Of a stretch of 64,000 bases of DNA, positions 8,367 to 16,495 are shown in pieces. Position 1 is the first letter of the stretch. The number at the start of each line of letters is the position of its first letter. The notes beneath the pieces are model-generated. The model searched no databases and was not told the DNA's origin. It was given only the letters and a program-made list of their open reading frames with translations. The translations under genes were made by a program, and so were the position numbers. This DNA comes from Chryseobacterium sp. SC28 (GTDB lineage Bacteria; Bacteroidota; Bacteroidia; Flavobacteriales; Weeksellaceae): contig NZ_QOVY01000001.1 in NCBI RefSeq assembly GCF_003932955.1, positions 1 through 64,000 of the forward strand, given 5' to 3'.

Positions 8367-9995
8367 TCAAACTTGGATCACACCGAGATTAAATTTTTCC
8401 GTTATCGGCGAATGATTGGCCGCCTCAATTCCCATACTGATCCATTTTCGGGTTTCCACAGGATTGATGATGGCATCCGTCCAAAGTCTTGCAGCAGCGT
8501 AGGTAGATTGCGTTTGGCGCGTGTAGTCTTTTAGTATTTTATCGAGAATTTCTTTCCGATCTTCTTCCGTAATCTCTTTCCCTTGCTTTTTAAGTGCAGA
8601 TTCCTGAATCTGGAGAAGAACTTTTCCCGCTTGCGAACCGCCCATAACGGCAAGTTCTGCCCAAGGCCACGCGACAATTAATCGAGGATCGTAGGCCTTC
8701 CCGCACATCGCGTAATTCCCCGCACCATAGGAATTTCCCATAATCACCGTAAATTTCGGAACTACAGAATTGGAAACGGCATTTACCATTTTTGCCCCGT
8801 CTTTGATGATGCCGCCTTGCTCGGATTTGGATCCGACCATAAAGCCTGTGACGTCCTGCAGGAAGATCAATGGGATTTTCCGCTGGTTGCAATTGGCAAT
8901 AAAACGGGTCGCTTTGTCCGCCGAATCCGAATAAATGACCCCGCCGAACTGTAACTCGCCGGTGCCGCTTTTTACCATTTTCCTTTGATTGGCAACGATT
9001 CCGACACTCCAGCCGTCCACCCGAGCATTGCAACAGATAATGCTTTTCCCGTAATCGGGCTTGTATTCCTCATATTCGGAATGGTCCACAAGACATTTGA
9101 TAATTTCCAAGGTATCATATTGCTCGGACCGGTTGACAGGCATTATTCCGAAAATATTCTCGGGATTTTCTTTCGGAGGCGCACTTTCTATGCGGTCGAA
9201 TCCGGCTTTTTCAAAATCGCCGAGAGACTTCATTATCTTTTTGATTCTGTCCAAGGCATCTTGGTCATTTTTTGCTTTATAATCGGTTACGCCGGAGATT
9301 TCGCAATGCGTGGTTGCGCCGCCAAGTGTTTCATTATCAATATTTTCGCCAATGGCAGCTTTTACCAGATAACTTCCTGCGAGGAAGATGCTTCCCGTTT
9401 TGTCCACAATGATCGCTTCGTCACTCATCGCCGGGAGATAAGCGCCGCCGGCAACGCAGCTTCCCATAATGGCCGAAATCTGAACAATTCCCAAGGCACT
9501 CATTTTGGCATTATTACGAAAAATCCGTCCGAACATTTCTTTATCCGGAAAAATCTCGTCCTGCATCGGTAAGAAAACTCCCGCTGAATCTACAAGATAG
9601 ATGATTGGCAACCGGTTTTCCATCGCAATTTCCTGGGCGCGTAGATTCTTCTTCCCTGTGATTGGAAACCACGCTCCCGCTTTCACTGTTGCGTCGTTGG
9701 CCACCACAATGCACTGTCTGCCAGAAACATAACCCATCATCACCACCACGCCGCCGGCTGGGCATCCGCCGTGCTCTTCGTACATTTCATAACCCGCAAA
9801 AGCGCCAATTTCTATAGACGCAGTATTTTTATCAAAAAGATATTCCAATCTTTCTCGTGCCGTCATTTTCCCTTGATCGCGTTGTTTTTGCAGCGCCTTC
9901 TCGCCGCCACCCATCTTGATTTTTGACAAGATTTTTTTGAGGTCGGAATATTTTAGTTTGTTGATATCTTCTCTTTTATTGAACTCTATATCCAT
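8367..9995 (-). CDS. Acyl-CoA carboxylase beta (carboxyltransferase) subunit
   Basis: A 542-residue biotin-dependent carboxyltransferase of the methylcrotonoyl/propionyl-CoA carboxylase beta type; it moves CO2 from carboxybiotin to an acyl-CoA. Seen: KMTARERLEYLFD near 43-55, VANDATVKAGAWFP, and two oxyanion-hole segments, GSCVAGGAYLPAM (about 178-190) and GNSYGAGNYAMCGKAYDP (about 420-437). The length fits MCC-beta (about 540). No biotin carboxylase/BCCP alpha subunit adjoins it, so the partner must be encoded elsewhere. Methylcrotonoyl-CoA is the likeliest substrate by resemblance, but propionyl-CoA cannot be ruled out. Confidence 0.88.
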   Translation of the reverse strand: MDIEFNKREDINKLKYSDLKKILSKIKMGGGEKALQKQRDQGKMTARERLEYLFDKNTASIEIGAFAGYEMYEEHGGCPAGGVVVMMGYVSGRQCIVVANDATVKAGAWFPITGKKNLRAQEIAMENRLPIIYLVDSAGVFLPMQDEIFPDKEMFGRIFRNNAKMSALGIVQISAIMGSCVAGGAYLPAMSDEAIIVDKTGSIFLAGSYLVKAAIGENIDNETLGGATTHCEISGVTDYKAKNDQDALDRIKKIMKSLGDFEKAGFDRIESAPPKENPENIFGIMPVNRSEQYDTLEIIKCLVDHSEYEEYKPDYGKSIICCNARVDGWSVGIVANQRKMVKSGTGELQFGGVIYSDSADKATRFIANCNQRKIPLIFLQDVTGFMVGSKSEQGGIIKDGAKMVNAVSNSVVPKFTVIMGNSYGAGNYAMCGKAYDPRLIVAWPWAELAVMGGSQAGKVLLQIQESALKKQGKEITEEDRKEILDKILKDYTRQTQSTYAAARLWTDAIINPVETRKWISMGIEAANHSPITEKFNLGVIQV

Positions 9996-10166
9996 CGGAT
10001 TTTCTTTGTTGTAAAGATAAAATATTTTAGATAATTAAAAGGGCGAAACAGTAATTTCTGATTTTTGAGGATTCCGGCACAATATATTGGCTTGCTTGCC
10101 GTTTAGAATTACGATAGAATAATTTTTTAGTTAGTTGATGTTATTTTTAATAAGTGCTTTGTCAAT

Positions 10167-10199
10167 AATCCGTTCCGGCATCCTGAACGGATTTTTTGT
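10167..10199 (+). terminator. Rightward terminator in a divergent intergenic region
   Basis: Nine-base arms AATCCGTTC (10167-10175) and GAACGGATT (10185-10193) with a nine-base loop are followed by a T-run. No annotated rightward gene lies just before it, as the leftward carboxylase gene starts at 9995. It may end an unseen short transcript or attenuate read-through into the EamA gene. Confidence 0.6.
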
Positions 10200-10254
10200 T
10201 TTAGCATCAGTCCCAATATTGATTATCTGACTTCGGATCTGTCAGATTTTATCC

Positions 10255-10262
10255 TAATTTTG
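10255..10262 (+). promoter_or_regulatory. -7 box of the EamA transporter gene
   Basis: TAATTTTG at 10255-10262 is an exact TAnnTTTG match, 23 bases before the ATG at 10286 and just downstream of the rightward hairpin at 10167-10199. Confidence 0.5.
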
Positions 10263-10285
10263 CCGCTGAAAAATCAATATTCCTA

Positions 10286-11158
10286 ATGAAGAATTCTTAT
10301 TTGCTGAGGCTGCATTTTATCGTATTTTTATGGGGCTTCACGGCGATTTTAGGAAAGCTGATTTCGGCCGATGCACAAGTTCTCGTTTTTTACCGAATGA
10401 TGTTTGCGGCAATTTTTCTTTATCTGTATCTGAGATTGATAAAAAAAGAAAGCATCAAAGTGTCGAAAGTTTTGTTATTCCAGCTCATCGGTATTGGAAC
10501 CATTATGGCCTTTCACTGGTTGTTCTTTTTCCACTCGATTAAGGTTTCAAACGTATCAATCGCTTTGTCTTGTCTGTCCTTATCCACCTTGTTTGCGGCG
10601 TTCGCAGAACCTTTGGTCTACCGCAGAAAGCCCGATTGGGTAGAGGTTATTATAGGTCTTATTATTGTAGTCTGTATGTCTTTGATTTTCAATGCGGAAC
10701 TGAAGTATAAAGAAGGAATCTTCTACGGCATTTTGTGCGCTCTTTTTGGAACCATATTTTCAGTTCTTAACGGAAAAATGTTCGGCAAAACCAACTCTGG
10801 AAATATTATTTTTTATGAAATCGGCGGCGGATGCTTAGTAATCGGTTTGTTTTTGCTCCTGACGGGACAAATTTCTTCTGTAAGCGAAATAAGTTATGCC
10901 GATATTGCGTTAATATTACTGCTGGCTTCTGTATTTACCGCCTATCCAATGTTAGAAAGTGTCAAACTGATGAAGTTTATTTCTCCGTTTACCCTCATTC
11001 TGACGGTCAATCTCGAGCCGGTTTACGGGATTATCTTTGCTTTTTTTATCTTTGGAGCATCAGAACAGATGAGTCCCGTTTTTTATGGTGCTTCCCTCGT
11101 GATGATCGCCGCGATTGTCGTCAATGGAATAATCAAAGCGAGGAACAAAAAGAGGTGA
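10286..11158 (+). CDS. EamA/DMT-superfamily transporter
   Basis: A 290-residue inner-membrane protein with about ten hydrophobic helices arranged as two EamA repeats (roughly 8-140 and 150-285). The first repeat opens HFIVFLWGFTAILGKLIS, and the second ends FTLILTVNLEPVYGIIFAFFIFG, the usual proline-containing signature before the last helix. Members export metabolites or amino acids; the substrate is not predictable. It is followed after 36 bases by the PorV-like gene, so the two could share a transcript without being functionally related. Confidence 0.87.
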   Translation: MKNSYLLRLHFIVFLWGFTAILGKLISADAQVLVFYRMMFAAIFLYLYLRLIKKESIKVSKVLLFQLIGIGTIMAFHWLFFFHSIKVSNVSIALSCLSLSTLFAAFAEPLVYRRKPDWVEVIIGLIIVVCMSLIFNAELKYKEGIFYGILCALFGTIFSVLNGKMFGKTNSGNIIFYEIGGGCLVIGLFLLLTGQISSVSEISYADIALILLLASVFTAYPMLESVKLMKFISPFTLILTVNLEPVYGIIFAFFIFGASEQMSPVFYGASLVMIAAIVVNGIIKARNKKR

Positions 11159-11194
11159 TTATTGCCGAAATAAAACCTCTGTAACCACACATTA

Positions 11195-12277
11195 ATGAAA
11201 AGAATTTTATTTTTATCCATCATTATGTTATGCCCATTTTCTGACGCCCAGATCATCAGAAAATATTCCAACGAGTTCCTGAACATCGGTGCAGGAGCCC
11301 GAGGTCTTGCGATGGGAGGCGCTGTGGTTTCCAGTCAAGATGATGTCTATTCGCCGATGTGGAACCCGGCAGGACTGGTAAAGATCGACCGCGACTGGCA
11401 GCTGGCAGCGATGCACGCAGAATATTTCGAGTCTATCGCCAAGTACGACTACATTTCCTACGCCAAACCTTTGGATAATGACAACGGTGTTTTCGCCATT
11501 TCGGTCGTTAGATTAGGCGTCGATAATATCCTTAATACCACCCAACTTATTGATTCCGAAGGTAATATCGATTACGATAAAATCAGTTCTTTCTCTACGG
11601 CAGATTATGCTGCATTATTCTCGTACGGGTTTCATCCCAACGGCAATCAGAAATTAGATCTTGGTGCGACGGCGAAAGTCGTTTACAGAAATGTGGGAAA
11701 GTTTGCCAGCGGCTACGGATTTGGATTTGACCTCGGCGCAATTTATCACACCGATACCGATTGGAATCTCGGTTTTATGTTGCGAGATGCCACTACGACG
11801 GTCAACTTCTGGACTATTAATCAAAAGGAATTATCCGCCGTTGTGAATGGCGAAGAGTTCAACCCCGCACCCACGGACAAGATGGAAATCACGATGCCAA
11901 AACTGAACCTCGGAGTCAGCCGCATTTATGAGCTCAACCGGGATCTGAAACTGTTGCCCGAAGTAGGTCTTAATGTCGATTTTGCAAAAACAGCAGCCGT
12001 TATTTCCACCGATTTCGCGAGTATCACGCCTTATGCGGGTGGCGAATTGGTTTTCCAAGACATGATTTTCATTCGATTAGGGGTCAACAGATTCCAAACA
12101 GTTTCCGATATTGAAGACTTGAAGAGAAAAGTATCTTTCCAGCCCAGCGGCGGGATCGGAATCAAATATAAAGGCTTAACTTTGGACTATGCAATTACCA
12201 ATTCCGGGATCGGCGGCTCCAATTTCTATTCCAACTTCTTTTCTTTGAAACTGGATATGCAAGGTTTTCGAAATTAA
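11195..12277 (+). CDS. PorV/PorQ-family outer-membrane beta-barrel protein
   Basis: A 360-residue protein with a signal peptide (about 1-18, ending SDAQ). The family-typical GAGARGLAMGGAVVSSQDDVYSPMWNPAGL follows at about 33-62. The remainder is alternating beta strands ending in the aromatic-rich FYSNFFSLKLDM, as expected for a FadL-like outer-membrane barrel. PorV/PorQ proteins act in type IX secretion; this one resembles flavobacterial PorV/PorQ paralogues and need not be the T9SS shuttle itself. The next gene follows after 18 bases and is probably cotranscribed. Confidence 0.75.
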   Translation: MKRILFLSIIMLCPFSDAQIIRKYSNEFLNIGAGARGLAMGGAVVSSQDDVYSPMWNPAGLVKIDRDWQLAAMHAEYFESIAKYDYISYAKPLDNDNGVFAISVVRLGVDNILNTTQLIDSEGNIDYDKISSFSTADYAALFSYGFHPNGNQKLDLGATAKVVYRNVGKFASGYGFGFDLGAIYHTDTDWNLGFMLRDATTTVNFWTINQKELSAVVNGEEFNPAPTDKMEITMPKLNLGVSRIYELNRDLKLLPEVGLNVDFAKTAAVISTDFASITPYAGGELVFQDMIFIRLGVNRFQTVSDIEDLKRKVSFQPSGGIGIKYKGLTLDYAITNSGIGGSNFYSNFFSLKLDMQGFRN

Positions 12278-12295
12278 ATAATTTAAAGTTTTATC

Positions 12296-13060
12296 ATGAA
12301 AAAATTTTTCACTTTTTTATCGCTTATTTTGATAATAATCATCAAAAGTCAGACTGTATCCGATTACAAATACATCTTGATCCCCGCAGAGTTCAACGAT
12401 TTTAAGGAAAATAGATCCTACGGACTGCGATCGATGATGCAAAAATCTTTGGCCGGAAAAAAATATACCGTCCTGTCTGAAACTAAAACCGATTGGCCTA
12501 CAGAGGCGCTTACAAATCCTTGCACCGTTCTGACGGCAGACCTATCGAATGAAAAAAGCATGTTCCGAAACAAAATAATCCTACAGTTCAAAGATTGTAA
12601 TAATCAAGTTCTTGTTACCGAGAAAGGCAGCAGTATGATTAAAGAATTTGAACCCGGATTTCAGGATGCTCTGAAGCAGGCATTGCTCAAAATTCCCGTC
12701 TCGAATCCCAAAGAACAAAGCGTCGGAATAGCACAGCAGAACAAGCCGGCAGTAGCAACGCAGACCTCGCAGGAATCTAAACCCAACGAAGCGGCCGCTC
12801 CCATAAAAGCGGCACAAAAATTCAGAAACGGAAACTCCAGTTTCCAAAAAATCCAGATAGACAGCAATCAGTTTATCTTGATAGATGGCGTGAGTTCGGT
12901 TCCATTTGCAAGCTTCCGAACGACTACAAAATCTGATGTTTTCCGAGTCAAACTAAGTTCCGGCGAATCGACCATCGGTTACTTTGAAAATGGAAATATC
13001 GTGATTGAAATGCCCAGAGCTAACGGAGAATATTCCAAAGATGTGTTCTTGGCTGATTGA
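12296..13060 (+). CDS. Exported protein of unknown function, companion of the PorV-like gene
   Basis: A 254-residue protein with a short hydrophobic leader (about 1-18, MKKFFTFLSLILIIIIKSQ) typical of secretion. The N-terminal part (20-140) looks globular, with a segment starting YKYILIPAEFNDF. A Gln/Ala/Pro-rich linker follows at about 142-175, then a small beta-rich C-terminal domain. No family is recognised. It starts 18 bases after the PorV/PorQ-like gene, so a shared role at the cell envelope is possible but is only an inference from position. Confidence 0.6.
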   Translation: MKKFFTFLSLILIIIIKSQTVSDYKYILIPAEFNDFKENRSYGLRSMMQKSLAGKKYTVLSETKTDWPTEALTNPCTVLTADLSNEKSMFRNKIILQFKDCNNQVLVTEKGSSMIKEFEPGFQDALKQALLKIPVSNPKEQSVGIAQQNKPAVATQTSQESKPNEAAAPIKAAQKFRNGNSSFQKIQIDSNQFILIDGVSSVPFASFRTTTKSDVFRVKLSSGESTIGYFENGNIVIEMPRANGEYSKDVFLAD

Positions 13061-13085
13061 TTTCGTGTAAATTTGGAGGAGATAC

Positions 13086-13121
13086 AAAAAATGGCCGGAA
13101 CTGAGTTTCGACCATCTTTTT
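13086..13121. terminator. Bidirectional terminator between convergent genes
   Basis: An A-run (13086-13090), the arms ATGGCCGGAA and TTTCGACCAT with one mismatch, and a T-run (13116-13121) form a hairpin that can terminate both the gene ending at 13060 and the leftward peroxiredoxin gene. Confidence 0.65.
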
Positions 13122-13129
13122 ATGAAAAA

Positions 13130-13765
13130 TCATTTGTTGGGCTGCGGTGTATATCGTAGATAAGGTTTCACGACTTTTACACCTTTGGGGAATTTTTTCT
13201 CGGCATCTTCCGGGGAGATAGCAGGCGGCACGATGACGTCATCGCCGTCTTTCCAATCCACCGGCGTTGCAATGCCATAATTGTCTACCAATTGCAAAGA
13301 ATCTAAAACACGCAAGATTTCGGTAAAATTCCTTCCAGTAGAGGCCGGATAAGTAATTATCAATCTCACTTTTTTATTGGGATCGATGATTAGCAAAGAT
13401 CTTACCGTCGCAGATGTGCTGGCATTCGGATGGATAAAGTCGTATAATTCGGAGATTTTTTTGTCCGGATCGGCGATGATTGGGAATTCTACATTTGTAT
13501 TTTGCGTCTCATTAATATCCGAGATCCAACCTTTGTGACTCTCGACACCATCGACACTTAGTGCAAGGACTTTCGTATTTCTTTTGTCAAATTCCGGCTT
13601 CAGCTGGGACGTCTTTCCCAATTCTGTGGTACAAACCGGGGTATAATCTGCGGGGTGCGAGAACAAAATCCCCCAAGAATCCCCAAGATAATCGTAGAAA
13701 TTAATCTTTCCAAGGCTGCTTTCTGCATCGAAATTAGGCGCTGTATCGCCAAGTTTAATAGACAT
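13130..13765 (-). CDS. 1-Cys peroxiredoxin (Prx6 type)
   Basis: A 211-residue peroxiredoxin that reduces peroxides in the cytosol. The peroxidatic cysteine is Cys45 in HPADYTPVCTTELG, the Prx6 form of the motif. A long C-terminal arm follows with TPVDWKDGDDVIVPPAISPEDAEKKFP, absent from AhpC-type 2-Cys enzymes. No resolving cysteine is seen, which supports the 1-Cys type. Electrons might come from bacillithiol, because bshA lies 3 kb away; that is only an inference. It is monocistronic, with its own promoter box at 13794-13801. Confidence 0.92.
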   Translation of the reverse strand: MSIKLGDTAPNFDAESSLGKINFYDYLGDSWGILFSHPADYTPVCTTELGKTSQLKPEFDKRNTKVLALSVDGVESHKGWISDINETQNTNVEFPIIADPDKKISELYDFIHPNASTSATVRSLLIIDPNKKVRLIITYPASTGRNFTEILRVLDSLQLVDNYGIATPVDWKDGDDVIVPPAISPEDAEKKFPKGVKVVKPYLRYTPQPNK

Positions 13766-13793
13766 AATTTTATTTTTTGTGGTTAATGGACAA

Positions 13794-13839
13794 CAAATTT
13801 AAAAAATAAAAACTTTAATTCATACTATTTTAGTAGTAT
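13794..13839 (-). promoter_or_regulatory. Peroxiredoxin promoter with an upstream inverted repeat
   Basis: TAAATTTG on the minus strand (plus 13794-13801) matches the -7 consensus. The inverted repeat ATACTA(TTTTAG)TAGTAT at 13822-13839 lies where the -33 element and an upstream regulator site would be, so it is a possible operator for peroxide control. Confidence 0.45.
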
Positions 13840-13854
13840 TTATTTTCAGTCGTG

Positions 13855-13883
13855 AAAAAAAAACCGCAGATTCGAGCGGTTTT
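13855..13883 (-). terminator. Terminator of the leftward lipoprotein gene
   Basis: Arms AAAACCGC (13860-13867) and GCGGTTTT (13876-13883) are followed, on the minus strand, by at least nine T. This is a strong intrinsic terminator 27 bases after the stop of the gene ending at 13911. Confidence 0.85.
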
Positions 13884-13910
13884 CAAATTTATTTTTAATT
13901 GGAAGAATGA

Positions 13911-14432
13911 TTAAAGTGTTTTTACTTTGCTGTCGTCAATATTATATTTCGCAATGATTTCTTCATAAGACATTTTGGAAAGGTCGGCAAGGTTGGTCGG
14001 TTTCCCGCCAAAAACCGCCGGCACCAGAACCACTCTGAATTTTTGATTGTTCAGGTATTGCGGTGTGGTACTTAGATCATAGGTTCCTCCGGCATAGATT
14101 AGAAAATCGAATTTGGTGAAATCAAAATCATAGTCTAATTCGCCCTCTGCAAGATACAAAGTTCGGGGAATCTGTTGCCATACGATGGCTCCGTTTGAGG
14201 TTCCGCTTTGTCGGAAAATGGTTACATAATCCTGATCTAATAAGGGTTGATTAAATTTCTGATAGTAATTCCATCCATCTGTGGTATTAAAAGAAAAATT
14301 GACATTGAGGTCATAAACTGTCGGATAATCCACTTGTACTTCGACATAATTATTGTCGTCATCGTCATTATCGCAACTAAAGGCAAACCAGCCGGCACAA
14401 ACCAACAGCATAAGGGAAAAGAACTTTTTCAT
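13911..14432 (-). CDS. Lipoprotein of unknown function
   Basis: A 173-residue lipoprotein from the ATG at 14430-14432, which gives a compact leader and a lipobox (FAFSC, Cys20). An upstream in-frame ATG only adds a non-signal stretch and overlaps the promoter. Cys20 is followed by DNDDDDNN, the acidic lipoprotein export signal that sends Bacteroidota lipoproteins to the cell surface. The remainder is beta-rich with a segment starting DYPTVYDLNVNFSF and has no recognised catalytic motif. The surface location is inferred from the signal. Confidence 0.75.
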   Translation of the reverse strand: MKKFFSLMLLVCAGWFAFSCDNDDDDNNYVEVQVDYPTVYDLNVNFSFNTTDGWNYYQKFNQPLLDQDYVTIFRQSGTSNGAIVWQQIPRTLYLAEGELDYDFDFTKFDFLIYAGGTYDLSTTPQYLNNQKFRVVLVPAVFGGKPTNLADLSKMSYEEIIAKYNIDDSKVKTL

Positions 14433-14480
14433 AAGTTTTAATTTATTTACATTATTATTACATTTACAAATTACAGACCA

Positions 14481-14488
14481 CAAAAATA
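14481..14488 (-). promoter_or_regulatory. -7 box of the lipoprotein gene
   Basis: TATTTTTG on the minus strand (plus 14481-14488) matches TAnnTTTG exactly, 48 bases upstream of the ATG at 14432. Confidence 0.5.
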
Positions 14489-14565
14489 GTCATTTTCCAA
14501 GGATTCAATATCTTTATGGCAAGTTTCTAAGGGGAAAAATTTCTAAAAATTTAGATATCAAAAAA

Positions 14566-16317
14566 ATGAAAAGGTTAAGCCTGCTTTTTATAATTCTCTT
14601 TTCGCAAAATTTCTTTTGCCAATATCAGCCAAAAAATCTATCTAAATCGGATCTCAAGAAAGCTGATGATTGGGTAGATCAAACCTACAATTCCCTTTCA
14701 CAAGATGAAAAATTGGGTCAGCTTTTCATTGTGGCGCTGTACACCAACAAAGATGAAGCGCACATTAACCAAATCCGAAATATCGTTTTGAATGACAAAA
14801 TTGGCGGTTTGATTTTGATGCAAGATGATGCCGAGCGGGAAATCAATTTGGTAAACGAGTTCCAGTCTAAATCAAAAGTACCGCTGATGATCGGGATGGA
14901 TGCAGAATGGGGCGTGTTCCAAAGGATTGCAAAAGCGCACAAATATCCTTGGGCCATCACTTTGGGGGCAATTCAGGATAAAAATCTGATCTACGAGATG
15001 TCTTACAAAATTGCTGAAGATTGCCAAAGAATGGGCATCAATTGGGATTTTGCGCCCGTTGTAGACGTCAATACAAATCCCAACAACCCGATTATCGGGA
15101 ATAGAAGTTTCGGGTCGGATGTCGATAATGTTGTGAATTCTGCTTTAGCTTATTCCAATGGTTTACAAGATCATCAAATTCTGGCCGCGATCAAGCATTT
15201 CCCGGGTCACGGCGACACGGACAAAGATTCTCATTTGGATTTGCCGGTGGTTTCTCACAATATTGAACGGCTGGAAAAAATTGAATTGGCGCCTTTCAAA
15301 GCGTTGATGAACAAAGGGATTGGCGGCGTAATGGTCGCGCATCTTTATGTTCCAAGTCTTGAAAATGAAAAAGGAATTCCGGCCTCGGTTTCCAAGAAAA
15401 TTGTGACTGGACTTTTGAAAGAAAAATATGGTTTCAAGGGTTTGATTATTACCGATGCGCTTAATATGGGCGCTGTTGCCAATAAATTTCAGGCGGGTGA
15501 ATTGGATGCGATGGCTTTCAAAGCCGGGAATGACATTATGTTGTTCTCGCAGGATGTTGCAACGGGCAAAAAGCTGATTCAGAAAGCGATCGACGACGGC
15601 GAAATTCCCCAAAAGAGAGTCGAAGAAAGCGTGAAAAAGATTCTTTTGACCAAATATTTTCTTGGTCTCGATAAATATTCCAATGTCAATCCGGAAAATA
15701 TTAATGAGGATTTGAATAACGCTTCACATTCCGAAATCGTTCAGAAAATGTACGCCAACGCTTTGACTTTAATTAAAGATGATAAAAAATTGTTGCCGCT
15801 GGATTGCAGAGAAACTTACTATTATGTTCCTCTGGAAGAAGCCGATTACGTAACTTTTCTCTACCAATTGAATACAGGAACAACTGTAATTCTTAAAAAA
15901 GTTTCCGAAATTAATTCAATTCCGGCCAATTCAAAAGTGATTGTTGGATTTCACAAAGATAATTCCAGCGCTTACAAACCTTATAAAATTTCAGATTCAA
16001 GTAAAAAGATTCTATCAGATTTAAGCAAAAATCAAACTGTGATTCTGGACGTTTTCGGAAGTCCGTATGCTTTGAAAGATATTGATATTTCCACAGTTTC
16101 CACAGTCTTAGTTTCTTACGAAAATAATGACGATGCGATGAAAGCCACAGCCAACGCAGTTTTGGGGCGAACAAAAATCCGGGGAAGACTTCCGGTTTTG
16201 GTCAATGACAATTTGAAATATGGAATGGGAATGGATCTTGATGCAAAAAATTCATCAAATCAAACTGATAGAAAAAATAGTTCAGAAACCAAAAATTCTA
16301 AGGTCGTAATTGAGTAA
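14566..16317 (+). CDS. Glycoside hydrolase family 3 beta-N-acetylhexosaminidase
   Basis: A 583-residue GH3 enzyme. The ATG at 14566 is chosen because it begins a signal peptide (about 1-18); an earlier in-frame ATG at 14353 runs antisense through the neighbouring lipoprotein gene. The NagZ-type signature KHFPGHGDTDKDSH is at 210-223, with the catalytic His-Asp loop, and the nucleophile is expected at Asp297 in LIITDALNMGA. A GH3 C-terminal domain follows (about 390-560). It should release N-acetylglucosamine from muropeptides or chitin-like chains in the periplasm. Bacteroidota homologues often carry an extra beta-lactamase-like domain; this one stops short with a Ser/Asn/Lys-rich tail. Confidence 0.85.
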   Translation: MKRLSLLFIILFSQNFFCQYQPKNLSKSDLKKADDWVDQTYNSLSQDEKLGQLFIVALYTNKDEAHINQIRNIVLNDKIGGLILMQDDAEREINLVNEFQSKSKVPLMIGMDAEWGVFQRIAKAHKYPWAITLGAIQDKNLIYEMSYKIAEDCQRMGINWDFAPVVDVNTNPNNPIIGNRSFGSDVDNVVNSALAYSNGLQDHQILAAIKHFPGHGDTDKDSHLDLPVVSHNIERLEKIELAPFKALMNKGIGGVMVAHLYVPSLENEKGIPASVSKKIVTGLLKEKYGFKGLIITDALNMGAVANKFQAGELDAMAFKAGNDIMLFSQDVATGKKLIQKAIDDGEIPQKRVEESVKKILLTKYFLGLDKYSNVNPENINEDLNNASHSEIVQKMYANALTLIKDDKKLLPLDCRETYYYVPLEEADYVTFLYQLNTGTTVILKKVSEINSIPANSKVIVGFHKDNSSAYKPYKISDSSKKILSDLSKNQTVILDVFGSPYALKDIDISTVSTVLVSYENNDDAMKATANAVLGRTKIRGRLPVLVNDNLKYGMGMDLDAKNSSNQTDRKNSSETKNSKVVIE

Positions 16318-16322
16318 ATTTG

Positions 16323-16476
16323 AACCACAAAAGTCACAAAGTTTTAAGGATTTCAAAAATTGATTTAGTTAGATGATAACACATTCTTATTTGACCGATT
16401 TAACCTATAAAATAAATGGTGCTTCTTTAAGACGACATCAATATTCTTAAATAAATCTTTTGTCACTTTTGTGGTT
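16323..16476. repeat. 154-bp element with about 20-bp inverted ends
   Basis: The left end AACCACAAAAGTCACAAAG (16323-16341) and the right end CTTTTGTCACTTTTGTGGTT (16457-16476) are inverted copies with one mismatch. They bracket an AT-rich spacer without a gene. The right end also resembles the TTTGCGCACTTTGCG part of the 97-bp array units at 53.8-55.6 kb. It could be a small non-autonomous mobile element. Confidence 0.55.
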
Positions 16477-16495
16477 AAAAAAATAAATATAAAAA

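Noticed and set aside
10138-10230. A 30-residue hydrophobic rightward frame
   Set aside because: It runs through the terminator hairpin, has no support from context and may be chance; noted only because small membrane peptides exist.
14353-14565. N-terminal extension of the GH3 gene from an ATG at 14353
   Set aside because: It lies antisense in the lipoprotein gene and would bury the signal peptide; the ATG at 14566 is better.
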